A DNA stretch of 37,088 nucleotides from HGM11416 sp045596285 (GCA_045596285.1 JAZOCA010000118.1:1-37088), one strand, 5' to 3'; shown: positions 9,110 through 17,378, counted from the stretch's first letter. The notes: generated from the letters alone by a model not told the origin. A program made the numbers and translations.

Positions 9110-9143
9110 AAAAAAGCCCCGCTATAGGTCGATTAAGAGGGCT
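9110..9143. terminator. Bidirectional terminator with a dispersed repeat in its loop
   Basis: AAAAAGCCC pairs with GGGCTTTTT across a loop of about 19 nt, with A/T runs on both sides, so it works on either strand. It ends the DUF4965 gene on the minus strand. The loop is a copy of the dispersed repeat. Confidence 0.8.
9111..9138 (+). repeat. Dispersed intergenic repeat, copy 2
   Basis: GCTATAGGTCGATTAAG differs from the core GCTATAAGTCGATTAAC at two positions. It forms the loop and part of the left arm of a terminator. Confidence 0.7.
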
Positions 9144-9178
9144 TTTTATTATTTAAGAAAACAATATTAAAAAAATTA

Positions 9179-11173
9179 TTACAGCATAAGAAGAATAAAA
9201 CAACCGCCTTGAACCGTTCTTGCGCGGAAATGATGATGGTTGCCGTTTTTAGCATCAAACCAGTCGCCAAAGGGAATACGAGATGGCGATTGAGTTAAAA
9301 AGTCGTGCAATAGGTCGATTATCGCCATTCTTTTATTTTCGTCGTCGGTTAAAACAGCGCTCCAAACTTGCCAGTCGCTCTTAGTGTAATCTCTTCTACT
9401 ATCTAAAGGTGTGCCGAACTTATTAAAGTTCTTTATGTAGCAAGTAACTTCTTTTTCGTAAGTTTCTTTTGAGAATAATCCTAAATTTAAAATCTTATCG
9501 AAAGCCAAGTTATATTTTAAAGAGTAGGTATCGTCTGCACTATCCCACGTTAAGGGAAGATGAGAAAAGCGTGAGCCAAACTGCTCTATTTGTTTTGCGT
9601 AATCTTGGGCTATAGCGCGATAATCGGCATATTCGCTAATTTTTGCGCACTCTTTAATAAGTTCTGCGTAACAAGCTAACCCAACCACCGCCTTAATGGC
9701 AAGATTAAGGTTGTTTTTTAAATGCCCAGCAAAATCGTCTGTACAAAGTTGGTCTTCGGGTTTAAGCCCGTACTTTACCAAATATTTAACCCATTTTTCG
9801 CAAAGAGAAAGATTTTCTTTAAAGAAATTTAAATCCCCATCCTTAACGTAACAAGCGTAGAATAAAATAAGCATATTCGCACTTTCTTCTACGGGCATTT
9901 GCATATTAAAATCGTATACGTTCATTCCCGCGGGAAGTTCGTATAGCGGAAAATGCGTTTCGTAATATTCATTTTTAAAACAATTTCCATTTAGTGGGTT
10001 GGCTATAAAATTTAATCCGTAAACCTGACCGCAACAAGCGGGATACGTTCCACAGTCATGCGGGGCAAAATCATACTCCCAAACGGGCATTTTTGCAAAT
10101 TGCAATACTGGGCGCATCATACCCTTTAAAAGTTCGGTGTTATAAATTAAATATAGTGGCGCAGACGGATAAGTTACGTCTACCGTGGCAATACATCCGT
10201 TTGAACAGTTTTCTTTGGATAAAAACAACGCCTTACCGTCGTTAGAACGAATAAGTTTATGCCCTGCTATGCTCTGACGGTATGAAGCAACTAAAACGTC
10301 GTAATATTTTTCGCCGAATTTTGCAGAGCGGTTTAAAAGATCTTTATCAAATTCATCTAATTTAGAAGTGATTTCGTCAACGTTATTAACAACCTGCGAG
10401 ATACCTTCTTGTATGCTATGTTGTTCTAAATACCAACCTTTTTTAAATTCGCCATAATAATCTATTGATATTCTTTCGTCGAACGCGAGATATAAATTCC
10501 CCTTAGTTTGGGTACAAGTTGCGCCTACGTATACTTCTTCACCATAGCATTGATTAACGGCATTCCCAGTAGTAAGATAGGAACAAAGCCCGGCTTCGTC
10601 TGTGTAATAGGCCTTGTTTCCCGCTACGTACCAGTAGCCCCAGTCGGCACAAATTCTATCGTCGTTATTAGAAAGATAGGTTTGACGCTTTAACCCCATA
10701 AACGCACTTTGGGTTTTAGAGTTAATTACGCCACCCCTTACGGCATTATTTTTATTAATTGCATTATAACAAAGTTGCTTGCCCGCAAATAAGGAAATTT
10801 CAACTTGTTTTGCGCCTTGAACTTCGTACTGCATATAGCATACGGGATTAGAAAGTAAATCTAAATCATCTAAAAGCAAGGGAGAATAAAATTTAACGAT
10901 TAAAGATGCGTTGCCTAACTTAAAAGTATAGTTTGTTGACGTTGCACTTACCGAAAGGGAAAGTTGCTTTGCAGGTTTTGCCAAAGCACAAAACTTTTTA
11001 GCATTACCCATAATGCAATAAGTTTCTCCGTCTACCTTAGCAAAAGCATAAATAGGCTTTCTTTCGCCAAATAAGTTATATAAATCTTCTTCGTTTAATA
11101 TTTCATTTTGCGCCCATAATGAAAAATTAGGGTCTTTTACAAATATGGGATAAGCGGGAAGTTTTCTTTGCAT
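9179..11173 (-). CDS. DUF4965 / glutaminase-A-like (alpha/alpha)6-barrel protein
   Basis: 664 residues. The middle carries the DUF4965 signature (YPSAPLYLIYN, then EYDFAPHDCGTYP near 363-375). The C-terminal half has the barrel motifs DDTYSLKYNLAFDK, DSRRDYTKSDW and RIPFGDWFD, and it ends in ARTVQGG as family members do. The N-terminal third is a beta-rich domain like the glutaminase A N-terminus. Known relatives include fungal secreted glutaminase A and Bacteroidetes glycosidase-like proteins. This copy has no signal peptide, so it should be cytosolic. The substrate (glutamine or a glycan) cannot be assigned. AAGGA precedes the ATG, and a terminator follows the stop. Confidence 0.75.
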   Translation of the reverse strand: MQRKLPAYPIFVKDPNFSLWAQNEILNEEDLYNLFGERKPIYAFAKVDGETYCIMGNAKKFCALAKPAKQLSLSVSATSTNYTFKLGNASLIVKFYSPLLLDDLDLLSNPVCYMQYEVQGAKQVEISLFAGKQLCYNAINKNNAVRGGVINSKTQSAFMGLKRQTYLSNNDDRICADWGYWYVAGNKAYYTDEAGLCSYLTTGNAVNQCYGEEVYVGATCTQTKGNLYLAFDERISIDYYGEFKKGWYLEQHSIQEGISQVVNNVDEITSKLDEFDKDLLNRSAKFGEKYYDVLVASYRQSIAGHKLIRSNDGKALFLSKENCSNGCIATVDVTYPSAPLYLIYNTELLKGMMRPVLQFAKMPVWEYDFAPHDCGTYPACCGQVYGLNFIANPLNGNCFKNEYYETHFPLYELPAGMNVYDFNMQMPVEESANMLILFYACYVKDGDLNFFKENLSLCEKWVKYLVKYGLKPEDQLCTDDFAGHLKNNLNLAIKAVVGLACYAELIKECAKISEYADYRAIAQDYAKQIEQFGSRFSHLPLTWDSADDTYSLKYNLAFDKILNLGLFSKETYEKEVTCYIKNFNKFGTPLDSRRDYTKSDWQVWSAVLTDDENKRMAIIDLLHDFLTQSPSRIPFGDWFDAKNGNHHHFRARTVQGGCFILLML

Positions 11174-11224
11174 AATAAATTTCCTTTTTATAAAAAATTA
11201 TAAATTTTGGTAAAATATTTTTTA

Positions 11225-11533
11225 TTAATTTGAAATTTCTTCAGGGTGTGCGGTAAAATAAGCGTCGTCGTATAAATCAAAAATTACGTCCATTAAATCT
11301 TCGTCTATAATAAGTTCAAGTTGTGAAGTTCCGTCTTCTAATGGCTTTACCTTAAACACTAAACCTTCGTCTGGCTCTACCCCTTCCATTTGAGTAAGCA
11401 TTCTTAAAATAAGATAAACTTCCCCATCGTAAGGAACTGTGGCGATAGGAGCAAATTCAAGATCTAACCCCTCTTCATTTTTTAAAATAATATTTTCTTC
11501 ATCTGTGGTATGAAGTATAACTTTATTTTCCAT
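11225..11533 (-). CDS. DUF1292 family protein (YrzB-like), copy 1
   Basis: 102 residues from the ATG at 11533, which has GAGGA at a good distance. An in-frame ATG at 11584 exists but lacks a ribosome site. The protein is acidic and shows the DUF1292 pattern of small beta-rich Firmicutes proteins (YLILRML, then EDGTSQLELI and a C-terminal LYDDAYF). Function is unknown. It lies just downstream of a related gene at 11588-11905. Confidence 0.7.
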   Translation of the reverse strand: MENKVILHTTDEENIILKNEEGLDLEFAPIATVPYDGEVYLILRMLTQMEGVEPDEGLVFKVKPLEDGTSQLELIIDEDLMDVIFDLYDDAYFTAHPEEISN

Positions 11534-11564
11534 ATAATTTTCCTCTATAGTATATATTTTGCGA

Positions 11565-11590
11565 ATAATCGACCTATACGGCAACTTTTA
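11565..11590 (-). repeat. Dispersed intergenic repeat, copy 3
   Basis: On the minus strand it begins with the TAA stop of the upstream DUF1292 gene and runs TAAAAGTTGCC then GTATAGGTCGATTATTC. It matches the repeat core with few changes. Confidence 0.65.
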
Positions 11591-11905
11591 GCCATCTATC
11601 AGTTTATAGTATTCTTCAAAAACGCCGGTTAAAATATCTACGTCTTCTACTAAAGTAAACTGACTGGGGCGAAGGTTATTCGCAATTAAGTTAAATACTA
11701 CGGCTTCATTTTCTTCAACGTCTTGCATAGGCAAAACTGGGTGCGTTATAAAATAAAATTTACCCTTAAAGAAAATGCCAGCGTAAACTTCAAATTCACG
11801 ATATCTATCTTTTGAAAGATATATTTTTAGTATTTCTCCATTGGCTGATACTCTTATTTTTTCGCCCGTTAACGTGCGATTAATCATATCGTTAAGTTCA
11901 AACAT
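11588..11905 (-). CDS. DUF1292-like protein, copy 2
   Basis: 105 residues, acidic. It aligns by eye with the neighbour downstream: FKGKFYFI with YDGEVYLI, ENEAVVFNL with DEGLVFKV, and a shared acidic C-terminus VDILTGVFEEYY with EDLMDVIFDLYD. The pair probably arose by tandem duplication and is now very divergent. The ribosome site is weak. Function is unknown. The stop codon is part of a dispersed repeat. Confidence 0.6.
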   Translation of the reverse strand: MFELNDMINRTLTGEKIRVSANGEILKIYLSKDRYREFEVYAGIFFKGKFYFITHPVLPMQDVEENEAVVFNLIANNLRPSQFTLVEDVDILTGVFEEYYKLIDG

Positions 11906-11932
11906 AATTAGATTTTTATTAAAATAAACTAA

Positions 11933-11958
11933 GATAATCGACTTATAGCGCGACTTTA
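11933..11958 (-). repeat. Dispersed intergenic repeat, copy 4
   Basis: On the minus strand it starts at the TAA stop of the rlmCD-type gene and reads TAAAGTCGC followed by GCTATAAGTCGATTATC. It is nearly identical to the core. Confidence 0.7.
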
Positions 11959-13371
11959 CTCATCTAAAGTAAGAACGCAAAGCGTTTCTACACCCTTGCA
12001 CTGCGCGAACATATCGTATCCGTATAGATGAGATATTCTATATCCAGACGGAAGGCTTTGACCTTCTTTTAAAGAAATAACGCCATCTACCTGTTTTTTA
12101 AGTTCGTTGTTTTCGTATGCAAGCGTTTCGCCTATAATGCCGACGTCACGCGCGAGCGTTTGTGGACTACAGGATACGTAAACAATTTTTTTAGGGCGAG
12201 CCTGTTTTACTGCAAGCACTACCTTTTTATCTAAACCCTTTCTTGGCGGATCTAAAACGATTACCGCGTTTTTGTTTTCAGTTACAATATCTTGCATAAC
12301 ATCTTCGCAAGGAGCACAAATAAAGCGTACGTTGTTTACGTCGTTTATACTTGCCATTTGTTTGGCACATTCTATCGCTTCTGGGACTATTTCTATTCCT
12401 ATAGCATTTTTAGCACGCCTTGCCATAAGCGCGGTAAGTAAACCTGCACCGCAATAAGCATCTATAACAAAATCTGCCTCGCCGACGATATCGCACACCT
12501 TTTGATAAAGCTTCGTTTTAACGTTATCGTTTACTTGCATAAAAGATTCTGGCCCGATAGTATAACACATCTGCAAGAAAGTGTCTTCTACCCTATTTGT
12601 TCCGCTAACGTGGATAAATTCATTCGATAAAATCACGTTATCATCACGCGTGTTAACGTTTAAAAACAGCGAATAATCGTCCCCGATCGCCACTTTTAGT
12701 AATTCTTCAAAGTAATTTATATGCGGAAGTTCTTTGCCGTTTATAACCAAAATTACTATGTATTTTAAACCGACCTTTTTCACTACTACGTGGCGAAGTA
12801 AGCCTTGATGATTTTGTTCGTCGTATGCAGTTATTTTTTTATCTTGTATAAATTTTCTTGTAATGTCTATTATTTTTTTGCACCATTCGCCGTGAATGAT
12901 GCAATCGTTAATATCAACTACCCTATGACTATTTACTGCAAAAAAGCCGATTTTCACACCATCACTAGTTTGACGAATGGGCAATTGAAGTTTGTTTCTA
13001 TAATAAAATTCAGGAATGCTTGATATCATCTTTGAAGGTTCGACGTTGATAAAAGCAATCTTTTTAAAACAGTTGGAAATAAGTTCCTTTTTAATTTTTA
13101 ATTGTTCTTTATAACTTACGTGTTGCAAAGAACAGCCCCCGCACTTTTGAAAAACGGGGCACTTAGGGCGCACCCTTTCTTCTGCGGGAGTTAAAACTTC
13201 TTCTACCTTAGCAAAAGCCAACTGTTTATTAACTTTTAGGATTTTATAACGGACCTTTTCACCCGGTATGGCAAAAGGTAAAAAGATGGTGTAACCATCC
13301 TGCTTTATAACGCCTTCCCCCTCGCTACCGTAGGAAGTGACTATTCCCGTTAAAACGTCGTTCTTCTTCAT
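11956..13371 (-). CDS. rlmCD: 23S rRNA (uracil-C5)-methyltransferase, RlmCD/RlmD type
   Basis: 471 residues from the ATG at 13371; an in-frame ATG 27 codons upstream is rejected because the family begins at the TRAM domain (VLTGIVTSYGSEGEG). Next comes a 4Fe-4S motif (CPVFQKCGGCSLQH), then the Rossmann methyltransferase domain with DAYCGAGLL, VLDPPRKGL and YVSCSPQTLARD, the last carrying the catalytic Cys. Gram-positive members methylate U747 and U1939 of 23S rRNA. Which uracils are modified here is not known. The ribosome site is weak (GGT). Confidence 0.9.
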   Translation of the reverse strand: MKKNDVLTGIVTSYGSEGEGVIKQDGYTIFLPFAIPGEKVRYKILKVNKQLAFAKVEEVLTPAEERVRPKCPVFQKCGGCSLQHVSYKEQLKIKKELISNCFKKIAFINVEPSKMISSIPEFYYRNKLQLPIRQTSDGVKIGFFAVNSHRVVDINDCIIHGEWCKKIIDITRKFIQDKKITAYDEQNHQGLLRHVVVKKVGLKYIVILVINGKELPHINYFEELLKVAIGDDYSLFLNVNTRDDNVILSNEFIHVSGTNRVEDTFLQMCYTIGPESFMQVNDNVKTKLYQKVCDIVGEADFVIDAYCGAGLLTALMARRAKNAIGIEIVPEAIECAKQMASINDVNNVRFICAPCEDVMQDIVTENKNAVIVLDPPRKGLDKKVVLAVKQARPKKIVYVSCSPQTLARDVGIIGETLAYENNELKKQVDGVISLKEGQSLPSGYRISHLYGYDMFAQCKGVETLCVLTLDE

Positions 13372-13411
13372 ATAATTTACCAAAAAGTATAAAATAGTAC
13401 TATTTTTATTA

Positions 13412-13447
13412 TAAAAAATATAACGCGGTTTTAAAATTAACCGCGTT
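13412..13447 (-). terminator. Terminator after the membrane protein gene
   Basis: AACGCGGTT (13422-13430) pairs with AACCGCGTT (13439-13447). On the minus strand a T-rich run follows. It separates the membrane protein gene from the methyltransferase gene, which then needs its own promoter. Confidence 0.7.
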
Positions 13448-13461
13448 AACAAAAAACCGAA

Positions 13462-13977
13462 TTAAAGTTTTAATCTTGTTACAATGCCGTTTACAGCGAA
13501 CTGAAAACGTTGCATCAAGTTATCGTATACGATAAAAATAAGCGCTCCGCCTATAATTAAAATATAATGAATATATTTTTGAATAAATTCGTTAGGAGCG
13601 GTAAAAATTTGCGTTACGAAATACATAACGTAAAGTGTTGCTATAAACCAAATTGCCTTAATTAGCGTTGCTAAAACTCTGTTTATCTTGAATCTGCGTT
13701 GCATATAATTTACAAGCGGGTGAAGCCCAAAGAACATAGCAAAAGGTAAAACTACCTGCAGTCGCATACCAGTTAAGAAAAAGGCTAAAATAGAAGTTGC
13801 TAAATAGGCTAAAAAACCACCCAACTTATACCCTTTTGCAAGTGGCATCATAAGCGCTAAACTAGCCATAAATAAACAAGATAAATCTAACACTTCTACA
13901 TACGCGCCAAGCACCAACAAAATTAAAGCAAGTGCGCTACTCATTGCCGATAAAGCAACGATTTTAGAGTATTTCAT
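13462..13977 (-). CDS. Small polytopic membrane protein, ECF S-component-like
   Basis: 171 residues with about five hydrophobic segments (near 6-28, 30-46, 52-70, 74-92 and 105-155). Size and topology resemble ECF-transporter substrate-binding subunits, but no ATPase or T-component gene is nearby and no substrate motif is recognised. It starts 4 nt after the J-domain protein gene ends, so it belongs to the trpS-DUF5685-J operon. The function is not identified. Confidence 0.6.
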   Translation of the reverse strand: MKYSKIVALSAMSSALALILLVLGAYVEVLDLSCLFMASLALMMPLAKGYKLGGFLAYLATSILAFFLTGMRLQVVLPFAMFFGLHPLVNYMQRRFKINRVLATLIKAIWFIATLYVMYFVTQIFTAPNEFIQKYIHYILIIGGALIFIVYDNLMQRFQFAVNGIVTRLKL

Positions 13978-13980
13978 AGC

Positions 13981-14613
13981 CTATCTACAATTGCAGCAAC
14001 AGTTCAATAAAATGTTACAAACAGCCATTCTACAACAAAAGTCAGCACAACTGTCCCCTCCCATCATATCGGTAGGTTCTTCATACGTTGAAGCATTGCC
14101 AGATTTATTCCAGTTAGCATCTTCCTTAGTTTTTTTAGCGTTTTGCGCGTTAAAATCCATTTGACGGCAAAGTTTATCGTAGGCGTTTTTGTATTTTTCG
14201 TTATTTTCGCTCATGCTAAGGGCGATTTCAAGTTGCTTTTTACTTTCGTTAACCCAGTTCTTTCTGTAAAAAACAACAGATTGCAAGTAATGCCATTCGG
14301 CGTTTCTTTCGTCGAATTTATCAAGTTCAGCTTGTGCTTCGTTGATTTTTCCTGCTCTAATATATTCGTCTACAAGTTTAAATGCGTCGCCAGAGTTTAG
14401 CGTTTCGCTTTTTTCTTTTCTGAAGTTTTTAATTTCGTTGTAAGCGTCGTTTAGTTCGGTGAGTTTTTTTGCCGCTTCATTTCCCGCTTCGCCTTCTAAA
14501 AATCTATCGTTTTGATATTTTGTGCGTAGCGCTAAGTATGCGTTATAAAGTTCATCATCAGATACGTCTTCACTTACGCCGATTATTTGATATAATTTTT
14601 TTAAATCGTTCAT
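13981..14613 (-). CDS. Degenerate J-domain protein with TPR-like middle and Cys-rich tail
   Basis: 210 residues. The first 65 fold like a DnaJ J-domain (LYQIIGVSEDVSDDEL, later LTELNDAYNEI), but the HPD tripeptide that stimulates DnaK is replaced by QND near residues 34-36. Residues about 75-145 look like one or two TPR helices (WHYLQSVVFYRKNW, then EIALSMSE). The tail holds eight cysteines in the last 27 residues (CADFCC, CCCNC), which suggests a metal site or membrane anchoring. It overlaps the DUF5685 gene by 4 nt (ATGA). It is probably not a working Hsp70 co-chaperone. Confidence 0.7.
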   Translation of the reverse strand: MNDLKKLYQIIGVSEDVSDDELYNAYLALRTKYQNDRFLEGEAGNEAAKKLTELNDAYNEIKNFRKEKSETLNSGDAFKLVDEYIRAGKINEAQAELDKFDERNAEWHYLQSVVFYRKNWVNESKKQLEIALSMSENNEKYKNAYDKLCRQMDFNAQNAKKTKEDANWNKSGNASTYEEPTDMMGGDSCADFCCRMAVCNILLNCCCNCR

Positions 14614-15470
14614 TGTTTTTTATGACCTTTACTCTCTTTTAAGAGCACCTTTTTAGTATTTCCAACCGTTCCTCTTATAGATATATTTCTTATTAGATCA
14701 GCGTTAAAACCAAATTTAAATTGATTAAAATTGCTTTCTATACCGTTTAAGGTAGCAGACATAATAAATGAAATTTCTTCGCCGTATTCCCTTTTTAAAT
14801 CGCTGAACGACTTGCTTTTATACGACGCGAAAAAGGGATTGTAATTGCCCTTTTTAACGTCTTTATCGTAATCGTCAAGCGCGTCTATTAAATAAATCCA
14901 TTTGCCGAAGTTATAAAAATATGCGTAAGTTTGCTCCGTTTTATACTCTTTGAGCAAAATATCCGATATTTCGGCAAGCATACAAGAAAAGGGATGTGCT
15001 ATTTTATCTATACTGCTTTCGCCTTGCTTTTCTAAAAGGGCGAGTTCAGCATATCTGTTTTTTACGATTTCGTTTAATTCTTTAGCGTGTTTAACGCTTT
15101 TTTTATACCCGCGGAAAAATACTGCTTTTGCAAATCTTCCGCGACCGTTATCGGCGATATCGTCTGCTATTTTGAAATATGCTAATATTACGTTTAGCGC
15201 GCCTAAAGTAAGAGATATTTCATCCGGTTTTGCAATAGGGCGTTTAGTTATAGGATGAATAACACAATGTTCTTTTTTTATCTCGACGTCTGTTTTAGTT
15301 AAATTATGAATAACTGCACTTAAAAATGCAATATCGTAAGTCAACGTAAAACGGGCGCATTGCCCTGCGCATTTACCGATGCTTTTACACACCCCACAGT
15401 ATAGGGCTTTGTACAAAGTATCGTCCTTCATATAAAGATAGGGCAAATCGGGTTTAACGTAGCCGAACAT
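14610..15470 (-). CDS. DUF5685 family protein
   Basis: 286 residues. The N-terminus (MFGYVKPDLPYLYMKDD, then YCGVCKSIG near 29-37) and the following helical region with DIADNGR and DALDDYDKD are hallmarks of DUF5685, a Clostridia family often next to J-domain genes. The acidic aspartate-rich motifs in a helical protein recall prenyl-synthase folds, but this is only an impression. It overlaps trpS by 1 nt and the J-domain gene by 4 nt, so it is translationally coupled to both. Function is unknown. Confidence 0.75.
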   Translation of the reverse strand: MFGYVKPDLPYLYMKDDTLYKALYCGVCKSIGKCAGQCARFTLTYDIAFLSAVIHNLTKTDVEIKKEHCVIHPITKRPIAKPDEISLTLGALNVILAYFKIADDIADNGRGRFAKAVFFRGYKKSVKHAKELNEIVKNRYAELALLEKQGESSIDKIAHPFSCMLAEISDILLKEYKTEQTYAYFYNFGKWIYLIDALDDYDKDVKKGNYNPFFASYKSKSFSDLKREYGEEISFIMSATLNGIESNFNQFKFGFNADLIRNISIRGTVGNTKKVLLKESKGHKKQ

Positions 15471-16480
15471 TACTTTTTACGTTCGGGCGTGTAAAGCCCA
15501 ACCTTTTTATATACTTTAGATAGCATTCTTGAAGCCATGTAGCGCGCCTTTTCAGCACCGTCTATCATGATAGCATCTAAGTTTGCTTTATCTTTTAATA
15601 TTTCCTTCTTTTTCGCATCTATTTCGCAAACGGTTTTTGCAACCGCTTCGCCAACTTCAAGTTTAAATTCACCGTAACCAACCCCTGCAAACTGATTTTC
15701 TATTTCGCTAAAAGTTTTGCCGGTGAAAACGCTGTAAATACTCATAAGATTGCTAATACCAGGACGATTTACGTCATACGCGATAGTGTTTTCGCTATCG
15801 GTTACCGCGCGTTTAAACTTGCGGATGATTGTATCTTTATCGTCTGCCATAGAAATAAAGGCGTTTTCGTTGGGGTCGCTTTTACTCATTTTATGAAGGG
15901 GATCTTGCAAACTCATAATATTTGCCCCAATTTTAGGAATAATTCCTTCTGGCACGGCAAAAGTCGGGCTGTAACGGTTGTTAAAGCGCACGGCTAAATC
16001 CCTTGCGATTTCTAAATGCTGTTTTTGATCCTTACCAACGGGAACTACTTCTGCATTATACAGTAAAATATCGGCAGCCATTAAAACGGGATAATCCATA
16101 AGTCCCATATTTACGTTATCTGCATGGTTCTTTGATTTATCTTTATACTGCGTCATTCTTGCGAGTTCGCCGGGGTACGTCATAGTATTTAAAACCCACG
16201 TAAGTTCGGCGTGTTGGGGAACGTGACTTTGAACGAACATTACAGATTTATTTGGATCTATTCCGCACGCCATATATAACGCTAAAAGTTCTACCGTTCT
16301 TTGGCGCAAGGTTGCGGGAACTTGGCGTACCGTTAAAGTATGCAAATCCGCAATAGAATATATGCATTCGTATTTATCTTGAAGATCTACCCAGTTTTTT
16401 ATCGCGCCTATATAGTTTGCAATAGTGGGTATTCCCGAAGGCTGAACGGCGCTAAATAGCCTAGCCTTTTTATCTTCCAT
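15470..16480 (-). CDS. trpS: Tryptophanyl-tRNA synthetase
   Basis: 336 residues, the normal length for bacterial TrpS. It has the class I signature in its TrpRS form (PSGIPTIANYIG near 14-25, replacing HIGH) and KMSKSDP near 196. It charges tRNA-Trp. GGAAGGTG precedes the ATG. The leader of about 140 nt lacks the T-box sequence expected in many Clostridia; an inverted repeat at 16507-16538 is the only structure seen there. The stop codon overlaps the DUF5685 start. Confidence 0.96.
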   Translation of the reverse strand: MEDKKARLFSAVQPSGIPTIANYIGAIKNWVDLQDKYECIYSIADLHTLTVRQVPATLRQRTVELLALYMACGIDPNKSVMFVQSHVPQHAELTWVLNTMTYPGELARMTQYKDKSKNHADNVNMGLMDYPVLMAADILLYNAEVVPVGKDQKQHLEIARDLAVRFNNRYSPTFAVPEGIIPKIGANIMSLQDPLHKMSKSDPNENAFISMADDKDTIIRKFKRAVTDSENTIAYDVNRPGISNLMSIYSVFTGKTFSEIENQFAGVGYGEFKLEVGEAVAKTVCEIDAKKKEILKDKANLDAIMIDGAEKARYMASRMLSKVYKKVGLYTPERKK

Positions 16481-16506
16481 AAGTCACCTTCCTTTAGCAA
16501 GCGCGA

Positions 16507-16538
16507 TTAGTCAACTTTCTTTTTCAATAGTTGATTAA
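16507..16538. promoter_or_regulatory. Inverted repeat in the trpS leader
   Basis: TTAGTCAACT (16507-16516) and AGTTGATTAA (16529-16538) form 10-bp arms with one mismatch and a 12-nt spacer. Both halves resemble the AAGTCGATTAAC part of the dispersed repeat, so this may be two decayed copies head to head. A regulatory role for trpS is possible but unproven. Confidence 0.35.
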
Positions 16539-16576
16539 CCTTTACCAGCTAATAAAATTTCTATAAATGAAACATA

Positions 16577-16599
16577 GGCAGGTAATTACATTACCCGCC
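16577..16599 (-). terminator. Hairpin after the P-loop gene
   Basis: GGCAGGTAAT (16577-16586) pairs with ATTACCCGCC (16590-16599) with one G-U wobble and a 3-nt loop. The T-run downstream is poor, so it is a weak terminator or an RNA stabiliser. Confidence 0.4.
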
Positions 16600-16621
16600 A
16601 AAATAAGTATTTTAAATTATA

Positions 16622-17020
16622 TTATGCTAAAAATGCAGGAATTTGTTCGCTTGCGCAAGATACGGTAATAACGAATTTTACGCCGTATTCTTTTGCGAGT
16701 TTGTTCGCTTCGCTTGCAAACGCTTCAAGTTCGTTTACTTCACATTCTGCGATTCTTAAAATACCGTCTATAAAAATATATTCGATATCGCTGTTACCTG
16801 CCATAAGTCCGTCTATAAAACCGATAAGACCTGCAACGCCTTTTACGCTATAGTCTTCGGTATATACGCAACGAACGTTAAAATCTATATTTGCAGAATA
16901 ACCTTTTTTCTGCTGAATAAATACTACGTTACCTTTAGCGGTTTTTACGCTTTCGTTAACGCTATCTAAAATTATTTTCGTTTTGCCGGTGCCTTTTTCA
17001 CCGCTAATTACCTTAATCAT
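16622..17020 (-). CDS. Small stand-alone P-loop protein
   Basis: 132 residues. It has a Walker A motif GEKGTGKT at residues 7-14 and a Walker B-like segment IEYIFIDG near 80-88, then an alternating alpha/beta pattern ending in FVITVSCASE. The whole protein is a minimal RecA/thymidine-kinase-like nucleotide-binding domain with no extra domain. A GGAGG ribosome site and a near-consensus promoter (17061-17089) support expression. It may be the first gene of the trpS operon. I do not recognise a named family. Confidence 0.65.
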   Translation of the reverse strand: MIKVISGEKGTGKTKIILDSVNESVKTAKGNVVFIQQKKGYSANIDFNVRCVYTEDYSVKGVAGLIGFIDGLMAGNSDIEYIFIDGILRIAECEVNELEAFASEANKLAKEYGVKFVITVSCASEQIPAFLA

Positions 17021-17060
17021 TGTAGTAATCCTCCAAAGAGTATTATTTTGCTGTATATAT

Positions 17061-17089
17061 ATAATACACTATTTTATCAAGTTTTTCAA
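17061..17089 (-). promoter_or_regulatory. Sigma-A-type promoter of the P-loop gene
   Basis: On the minus strand TTGAAA (17089-17084), a 17-bp spacer and TATTAT (17066-17061) lie about 41 nt upstream of the ATG. Confidence 0.65.
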
Positions 17090-17095
17090 GGGGAA

Positions 17096-17307
17096 ATGCG
17101 AATTTTTTTGATTTTTTTTAAAACTTTTTGCTCTTTTTTTATTTTTTTATTCGATAGAAACTCTTTTTTCTTTCACTTGCTTAAATTTTACCAAATTATC
17201 TGCCTTTTTATGTTTTATTACTTTTGTAAAAAGTTATATTCAAACAACCGTTATTTTGCTTTTTTTAAATAGTGTTTATTTATCGTAATTTTTGTTTTTA
17301 AATCATT
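17096..17307. other. T-rich intergenic stretch
   Basis: The plus strand is dominated by T-runs of 5-9 nt. No coding frame with a ribosome site or structured RNA is seen. The short plus frame across it has compositionally biased Phe-rich content and is rejected. Confidence 0.4.
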
Positions 17308-17335
17308 AAAAGTGGGGCTATAAGACAATTAACGA
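17308..17335 (+). repeat. Dispersed intergenic repeat, copy 5 (divergent)
   Basis: AAAAGTGGGGCTATAAG is followed by ACAATTAACGAC. The first half is identical to copy 7; the TCG of the core is changed. Confidence 0.55.
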
Positions 17336-17342
17336 CATATAA

Positions 17343-17378
17343 AAGTAAAACCGCTTAAACGCAAAAGGTTTAAGCGGT
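17343..17378 (-). terminator. Terminator of prfA
   Basis: ACCGCTTAAAC (17350-17360) pairs with GTTTAAGCGGT (17368-17378) across a 7-nt loop; the minus strand then reads TTTTACTTTT. It lies 12 nt beyond the prfA stop. Confidence 0.85.

Larger units (their letters stand above)
8866..9178. other. AT-rich intergenic region upstream of dnaG
   Basis: It holds the terminator and repeat copy at 9110-9143. The rest is AT-rich with no open frame. It presumably contains the dnaG operon promoter, but no -35/-10 pair with good spacing stands out. Confidence 0.5.

Noticed and set aside
12805..13023. Small plus-strand frame with a hydrophobic N-terminus
   Set aside because: Antisense to the well-supported rRNA methyltransferase gene.
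16481..16621. T-box leader for trpS
   Set aside because: The conserved T-box sequence (AGGGTGG...) and a terminator/antiterminator pair are absent.
17048..17272. Plus-strand 74-codon Phe-rich frame
   Set aside because: It arises from T-runs, overlaps the promoter of the P-loop gene and has no ribosome site.
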